This document shows, one piece after another, positions 58,601-63,300 of a stretch of DNA of 63,300 nucleotides (position 1 is its first letter; every line of letters starts with the position of its first letter). Made by a program: the position numbers and the translations under genes. The notes under the pieces are model-generated. The model had not been told where the DNA came from, made no database searches, and saw only the letters and a program-made list of their open reading frames with translations. Origin of the DNA: Jaapia argillacea MUCL 33604 (taxonomy: Eukaryota > Basidiomycota > Agaricomycetes > Jaapiales > Jaapiaceae). The stretch spans positions 172,687 to 235,986 of the forward strand of contig KL197744.1 in NCBI GenBank assembly GCA_000697665.1. Direction: 5' to 3'.

Positions 58601-59475
58601 TCAATGAGCGAAGATTGAAAGTGAGAGTAGACGAGAACGACTGACCTAAAGAAGGATCCACCACAAACCGAATACCCTGCAACGGATCCCAATCTCCATC
58701 ACCGTCGTCATCACCCCCAACCCCCGTATATTCGTCGGTTGGATACGTAGAACGTGGAGAGTAGATTGGGTGGTATGTGATGTATGTCCCTTCTATACCC
58801 TGATTGGGAGGGGTGCGTTGGATGAGACGTCGGTGAAAATGGCGATAGGAAGAGAAAGTCGTACCATCAAGACATACAACAAATCCTCTAAGATCACGGC
58901 TTCTTGAATATCGATCGGGACGCCTTCTAAGCTGTCTTTATCTGTGGCTTTAGCTTTTCCTTTCGGATCTCTCGAGGCTGGATAAGAAGTTGACCTTGAG
59001 TACGAGTTTCACGAGATTGGGAGCCAGAAGGGAGATGGAAACACCTCACCTTGTCTCGAGCCCGAACCAGGTCCGCCGGCCCCCCTTGGAGGTATCCCAC
59101 TAGAAGACGGCACACGAGAGTTGAGGGGAGCCCTCACGAATGAGGTCTCCGATATGAAAGACGGTTCTTCTCCACCTGCGACGAACTGTTTAGGTTCCGG
59201 TCAAAATAAACACGATAGGGGCTCACCAACAACAGCGTGTCTCCTTCCATTCATCGCGCCTCTGACCTCTGGCCCATCACGATCACCACCGCCTTCGTGC
59301 AACTCTCTATTCCTTCGAACAGACGCGATAGTACTGGTGATCTACCAGCCAAACCCTCAGATGAAGCGATGGGAGACAGGGGTAAGAGACGGACCTTTGT
59401 ATACTCTTTATTCGTCAAAGTAGCTTTCTTACGCGAGCCTCCTCCAGTTCGCGTACGTGGAGTATAAGGATCCAT
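55638..59475 (-). CDS. gamma-tubulin complex component 2 (GCP2 / Spc97 / Alp4 family)
   Basis: Multi-exon gene; exon joins were followed only in part, so the span but not each exon is given. The product starts MDPYTPRTRTGGGSRKKATL. The N-terminal GRIP region includes IDIQEAVILEDLLYVLMGIE and IQAFIEQRSEMDWGLVNHAL. Further on are GDPVAKRLFGVLLKAAGVPY, SWIGRGRLIDVYEECCVKES and the PGGACIPQMLEGWKYKILLA motif. The C-terminal domain has ALTLDYHVSFPLSLVISRKT and the helix around YQLLFRFLLHLKHVEQSLSA, ending in LPLVVRLNSIKTPT. GCP2 pairs with GCP3 in the gamma-tubulin small complex that nucleates microtubules at spindle pole bodies. The gene is divergent from uS4m with only about 205 bases between starts. 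Confidence 0.9.
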
Positions 59476-59680
59476 GAGTTCGCCTCGAGAATTAGTATAG
59501 TCTAAGCTTCAAGATTACAACCAAGTTCGAGTCCAAATTGTTCAAGTCCGAATGTTTGTTGATTTGATCGCGTGACGTGACGTGACACACGCGTCCCGAA
59601 CTTTTCAAAGAAATTGTCAAGTCCGTCGTCGTCGTCCAGCACATCGTCGACGACACAGTACTCGACGGCGACACGCAAAT
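59476..59680. promoter_or_regulatory. short bidirectional promoter region between GCP2 and uS4m
   Basis: 205 bases separate the two opposite start codons. A GC-rich repeat (CGTGACGTGACGTGACAC, near 59571) and a CGTCGTCGTC-like run (near 59622) lie here. By position it must serve both genes. Confidence 0.55.
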
Positions 59681-61073
59681 ATGAGGGACTCCAACGTTTT
59701 TGCCATCAGGAAGGCCCTGCCCCGCATGGTACGTCCCTTTCTCCTACACTCTCCTCCGAGGTGTAGTATTTATCGTTTGGGTCCACCAGTCCTGGTCCGT
59801 CCGCAACCTCTACAACCTCTGGGTCCGTACCCAAGGCCCCAAACACTGGACCACCTCCTTCAAACGATCAGACGACTCCCTCTTCCAACAACGCTGGCGT
59901 TCCAAAGCTCTCGTCAGAGCATACCACGGTGATTTCATCAACGAAAAAACTTTTAAACGATGGTACCTCCCCCAAACCCTCCCCGACGTTCGCCCTCGCG
60001 CTCGAACTCCCTCCCTCAATTCATTCGGTATAGCCGGTGGTGTGAAATCAGGCGTCAGCGGTGTCGGTGACGATACAGCCGAATTGAAAGCGTTTGCGGG
60101 AAAGGCGAAACAGGCGGTTCGGGATGTTAGAAAGTTGAAGGAGGAGGAGGAGAAGGGTCTGGCGCCCGTTGGTAGTTTGATGTTTGCAGAGGTGGAGAGG
60201 AGGGTGGATGTTGTCATTTTTAGAAGCTGTTTTGCGCATAGCGTTTATGAGGCTAGGAGGTTGGTCATTCATGGAGATGTCATGTTGAATGGCAAGAAGG
60301 TGAGCCAACCATTTCCCTTCCTTTGTGGTTCTGGGATTGTTTTGAGTGCACACGTCGATCCTCTGTCCTATTCACGATGGTCTGAAAGTGCTCGACCTCC
60401 CACACTTTTTCGCATTTCACACTTTCCCCACTCCAATCATCCCCCCTGCCATCCCAATTCACTAACCCTCTCCACAGCATACAGACCCAAACACCCGCCT
60501 AGCCCCAGGAGACATGATATCCGTCAACCCATCCGCAATCCGCTTCCTCCAACCACCTCCCAAATCTCCCTCACCCCCTCCCACCTCCGAACCCGCCTCC
60601 GAAGCCTCCTCCGAAGCCTCTCCCACCTCCGAAGCCTCTCCCTCCGAATCCACCCCCTCAGAAAAACCAACCCGCTCCCGCCGCCAAAAAGACCCCAAAG
60701 AGACCCTAACCCCCTTCAACCTCCCACCCTACGCCTCTCCCCACATCTTCATCCCACCCTACATCGAACCCTCCTTCCCAACCTGTTCCGCAATCTACGT
60801 CAGACATCCAACTGCACGTCCTGGGTATTCGGAAATCCCTACTCCGTTTGAGGCTGATGGGGAGGTTGTTCGGTGAGTTGCTTTTTTCCTTTTTGTTACT
60901 TTCTGTCGCCGAGTTGTTTGGGTGGGAGGAGAGGGGAGGGAGGATTTTTTTGCGTTCACGTGAGACGAGTTCTGACCCCCTTTCCCTCCAGGTTGGCTTG
61001 GGAATGGTACAGTCGTGTTAGACCTCGCGTTCGAGGTGGGAGGAGGTTCACTGGGCCTGAGAATAGGCAATAG
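59681..61073 (+). CDS. mitochondrial small-subunit ribosomal protein uS4m (NAM9-like)
   Basis: Four exons (59681-59728, 59790-60299, 60478-60872, 60992-61073) give 344 residues. The start MRDSNVFAIRKALPRM and then SWSVRNLYNLWVR match fungal uS4m. The S4 RNA-binding fold is seen in VERRVDVVIFRSCFAHSVYE, ARRLVIHGDVMLNGKKHTDP and LAPGDMISVNPSAIRFL, and is followed by a Ser/Pro/Glu-rich insert (about residues 207-245). The C-terminus contains YIEPSFPTCSAIYVRHPTAR and the conserved PTPF...LAWEWYSR block. It binds 15S/12S-type mitochondrial rRNA early in small-subunit assembly. Frame is intact; the third intron (119 bases) and second (178) are longer than average here. Confidence 0.92.
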
Positions 61074-62456
61074 GGTGAGGGGGGTGCTCGAGAATGCTGA
61101 ACTGAGGGGTGGGGTCGAGGAGTTGATGAAGAGTCCTAGAGCCCAAGGATCGCATTTGCAGAGAAGGAGTGACTTAGGATGATCAAGGGGAACCGCCATG
61201 GAGATACGTATCTACTAATTGCCTATGTTTGGCACATAACAAGACCGTTTGCAATCACTTCTCACCCCCACCATCGGATTTTGGACTGGGGAACGATGGC
61301 GTTTTGTTGTGCGGAGAAGGTGGGGAGGATGTAGCGTCGCCAGTCGCTCTGCGAGTTCCTCATTCCTACAACTATACCCAAGTCGCACCTAGCTTACTGT
61401 AATCAAGCCACCCTGCACAACTTCGGCCCCGCGCAAAATCACGCCAAAGCATCATCACAGCAAGATAGGCGCCGTACGCCGCTGGCGAATTGATCATACG
61501 TTGCCCTTTCCTCGCCAACCACGGCATCGACGTGCTGTTTACCAGGTTCATTGACCGTCACTGTGCCTTCCCGTACCATGTCAACTTCTCGTACCCTCTG
61601 ACGCGCCTTATTCACCCCTATGAAATGATGTGCGTATTTCTTGATTTATTGATGTCCTCCAGCAGCGTCTCCCCGTCATGCTGGCCAAGCTCTCAGAACT
61701 AGTCGTATTGAGTTGTATCCAGAAGGATCCCAGTTCAGACAGTTGCCCGTTATTAGATTCTTGGGTATGTCGAAGAGAGTGATGTGGACCACCGAGAATT
61801 CTTGCAGCGCTAGGACTCGTATCACGACCAAACTGGACAGCAAGAGGTTGATGAATATGTCGATTGTCCGTTAGTCTTCTCAAACATCCTGTCATAGCTG
61901 ATGTGCGAGCGCGAAATGAACTGACCATTGCTTCGACAACCATGGATTGACATGTGTGGCAGTAGCTAAAGTCTAAGCCTAAAAACGAACCAAACGGGGG
62001 AGCCCACTCGAGCCACTCGGGAGCCACGGAAACCAACTTCCTCCAACTTATCGAAGAGGAGGTGCGTCGGGAAGGGGGGGTTCTCCCAGGCAACTCACAT
62101 GGTCCCTAATCACCATGAGCCCAGGGGGCCAACGAAGGCCATGGAATGAAGGGGTGCTATCGATGGCAGGAAACGGCAGACAAATAGGAAATACACGGAC
62201 TCCGAGGAGGTGGATAATAAGATATGAAGAACTTGGGAGGCAAATGACACCTCACCAACCGTAACCTCCACGAAGCCTACTCCGAGTCAACTAGGCGAGG
62301 CATTCATGTCGAGGCCGGTCGACAGCGCAAACGGAGGATGCAAACGTATCACCGACATGTCATCGCCATCACGGTGACAGTCCAAGAGCGCATGCGCATC
62401 ACTCATCGTTATCGATCGTCGCTCACCTCTTAGAACTCTGACCAGTACCACCACCT
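61074..62456. other. gene-poor interval at the right side
   Basis: About 1.4 kb with no recognisable gene. Short frames on both strands lack domain or splice support. It separates the housekeeping block from the GTPase fragment and repeats near the edge. Confidence 0.45.
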
Positions 62457-62597
62457 ATGGACGACCAAGTTGACCTATTTAGGGAGAAGTTTCCCCGTTT
62501 CCGAGTTCTGGTGAAGGGCAGGGCCAACACAGGGAAAACCACGATTCTCCAAAAAGTCTGCAACACTACCGAGCAACCAATGATCTTCGATGGCTGA
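62457..62597 (+). pseudogene. truncated P-loop GTPase fragment
   Basis: A 46-residue frame starts MDDQVDLFREKFPRFRVLVK and contains GRANTGKTTILQKVCNTTE, the Walker A (G-x-x-x-x-GKT) region of a GTPase family abundant in Agaricomycetes. It stops at a TGA (62595-62597) right after the first beta-alpha unit, where family members continue with the switch regions. Beyond the stop the DNA reads on in the same frame for a few residues and then also stops. No G2-G5 motifs were found downstream. This is a broken or fragmentary copy. Confidence 0.7.
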
Positions 62598-62848
62598 GAG
62601 GAAAATGAAGTTTCAAGTTTCTGCATAATTCTGAAATGAGCTGTAATATGGCTGTCCCTCTCTGCAGCTTGCTCATTTTCATCTTCTTAAGTGACAAGTT
62701 CATCAAAGACAAGCTTTGTTGAGTTATGGGGCTTTTGGGTGATGTTTTAGAAACTTACTATTGTTGTCGAGGGTTCAGTGCAGGGGCCTGATAACACTTG
62801 ACTATCAACCGTGGAGCCTGGCAGTCAAGGCAATCACACAGGATAGGA

Positions 62849-63162
62849 CCTAGTAAGTGTACAAGTGTTAGGTCCTCAGTAGCGCAGAAAAGACTATATT
62901 GGTATGCTGTACCATTTCGATCAATTCGACAAACACGTGACTTTTTTATTTCTCCGACAAATCCCAGAAAACCCGAAAAATCGAAATTAAATTATTCCCG
63001 GGGTTAGAAAAAATCGGCTGTGACGTGTGACTGTTGAATTGATCGAAATGGTACAGTACCTAGTAAGCGTACAAGTGTTAGGCTAGTTAATGATCGTCAG
63101 GATCGTGATACATCGTAAGGAACATAACGGGTGACTTACTCCTCAGTAGTGCAGAAAAGACT
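62849..63162. repeat. pair of direct repeats around the inverted-repeat element
   Basis: CCTAGTAAG[TC]GTACAAGTGTTA is present at 62849-62870 and 63059-63080. CCTCAGTAG[CT]GCAGAAAAGACT is present at 62874-62895 and 63141-63162. In the first copy the two motifs are almost adjacent; in the second they are about 60 bases apart. A direct duplication with a later insertion or deletion is the simplest reading. Confidence 0.85.
62908..63055. mobile_element. MITE-like element with 24-base terminal inverted repeats
   Basis: The 24 bases at 62908-62931 (TGTACCATTTCGATCAATTC plus four) are the reverse complement of 63032-63055 with one mismatch. The 100-base interior is AT-rich and non-coding. Size (148 bases), inverted ends and lack of coding capacity fit a miniature inverted-repeat element. 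The next inward bases also pair in part (ACGTGAC against GTCACACGT). A clear target-site duplication was not found. Confidence 0.7.
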
Positions 63163-63300
63163 GAGGAGCTGTACAGGCAAGACAGGTCTTATATACTGGA
63201 GGGAATGTGGCAGTGCCAAGCAGTGTGAAGGCAGGGTACAACGATAGCAGGGGAAAAGCAGTCCATATGCAGTACAAAGCATGGGAAGGAATGGCAGTGT
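63163..63300. other. right edge, possible repeat sequence
   Basis: Non-coding sequence after the direct repeats, with a TATATA-like site near 63190. It may be part of a larger repeat, such as a long terminal repeat, cut by the window edge; this cannot be tested here. Confidence 0.25.

Noticed and set aside
61608-62093. 161-residue minus-strand open frame
   Set aside because: Composition is that of random DNA, there is no recognisable domain, and no splice signals or upstream gene context support it.
1-63300. CRISPR arrays, rRNA genes, bacterial operons or a secondary-metabolite cluster
   Set aside because: No regularly spaced repeats, no rRNA sequence, and no polyketide, peptide or terpene synthase were found; gene structure is eukaryotic throughout.

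Overview
This window is nuclear DNA of a filamentous basidiomycete, most likely an Agaricomycete (mushroom-forming fungus); the species cannot be told from the sequence. The reasons are: genes split by many 50-70 base introns with GT..AG ends and CTGAC/CTAAC-like branch sites; alternating strands with no operons; several F-box/leucine-rich-repeat proteins; a NACHT protein at one edge; a DUF7330-type protein; and normal fungal housekeeping genes.

Layout. 1-1815: 5' part of a NACHT (NLR-like) gene running off the left edge. 1816-3790: gene-poor, with a tentative fragment of a splicing-factor gene. 3794-6710: a decayed MRE11 copy with frameshifts, a stop and lost active-site residues. 7297-8741: a secreted class 3 lipase. 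8742-14790: relic-rich DNA holding one intact small gene (complex I NDUFA2 homologue), an F-box-like gene and a broken copy of the next F-box gene. 14792-26460: three intact F-box genes, ribose-5-phosphate isomerase, a DUF7330 protein and a coiled-coil-like protein. 26705-39357: a nuclear-looking hypothetical protein, Mediator subunit MED8, a kinase-like protein, a relative of the coiled-coil-like protein, a mitochondrial HMG-box protein, an RGS/RAX1-type membrane protein and a zinc-finger protein. 40589-45961: two ferric reductase paralogues tail to tail. 46862-61073: another F-box gene, a CUE-domain ER protein, a tricalbin/Mug190-like lipid-transfer protein, gamma-tubulin complex component 2 and mitochondrial ribosomal protein uS4m. 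61074-63300: gene-poor right edge with a truncated P-loop GTPase fragment, a MITE-like inverted-repeat element and direct repeats.

The genes do not form a metabolic cluster. Housekeeping genes (RKI1, MED8, NDUFA2, HMG, GCP2, uS4m, CUE, RAX1) are interleaved with fast-evolving families (F-box, NACHT, ferric reductase pair) and decayed copies. I found no clearly new multi-gene system. The most unusual observations are the MRE11 pseudogene, two directly abutting introns in RKI1 (a possible recursive splice site), a zinc-finger protein with an F-box-type N-terminal module and perfect-length 84-base repeats, the inverted ferric reductase pair with a conserved 16-base last exon, and the right-edge inverted-repeat element. 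Exon coordinates were worked out by hand from reading frames and splice consensus.
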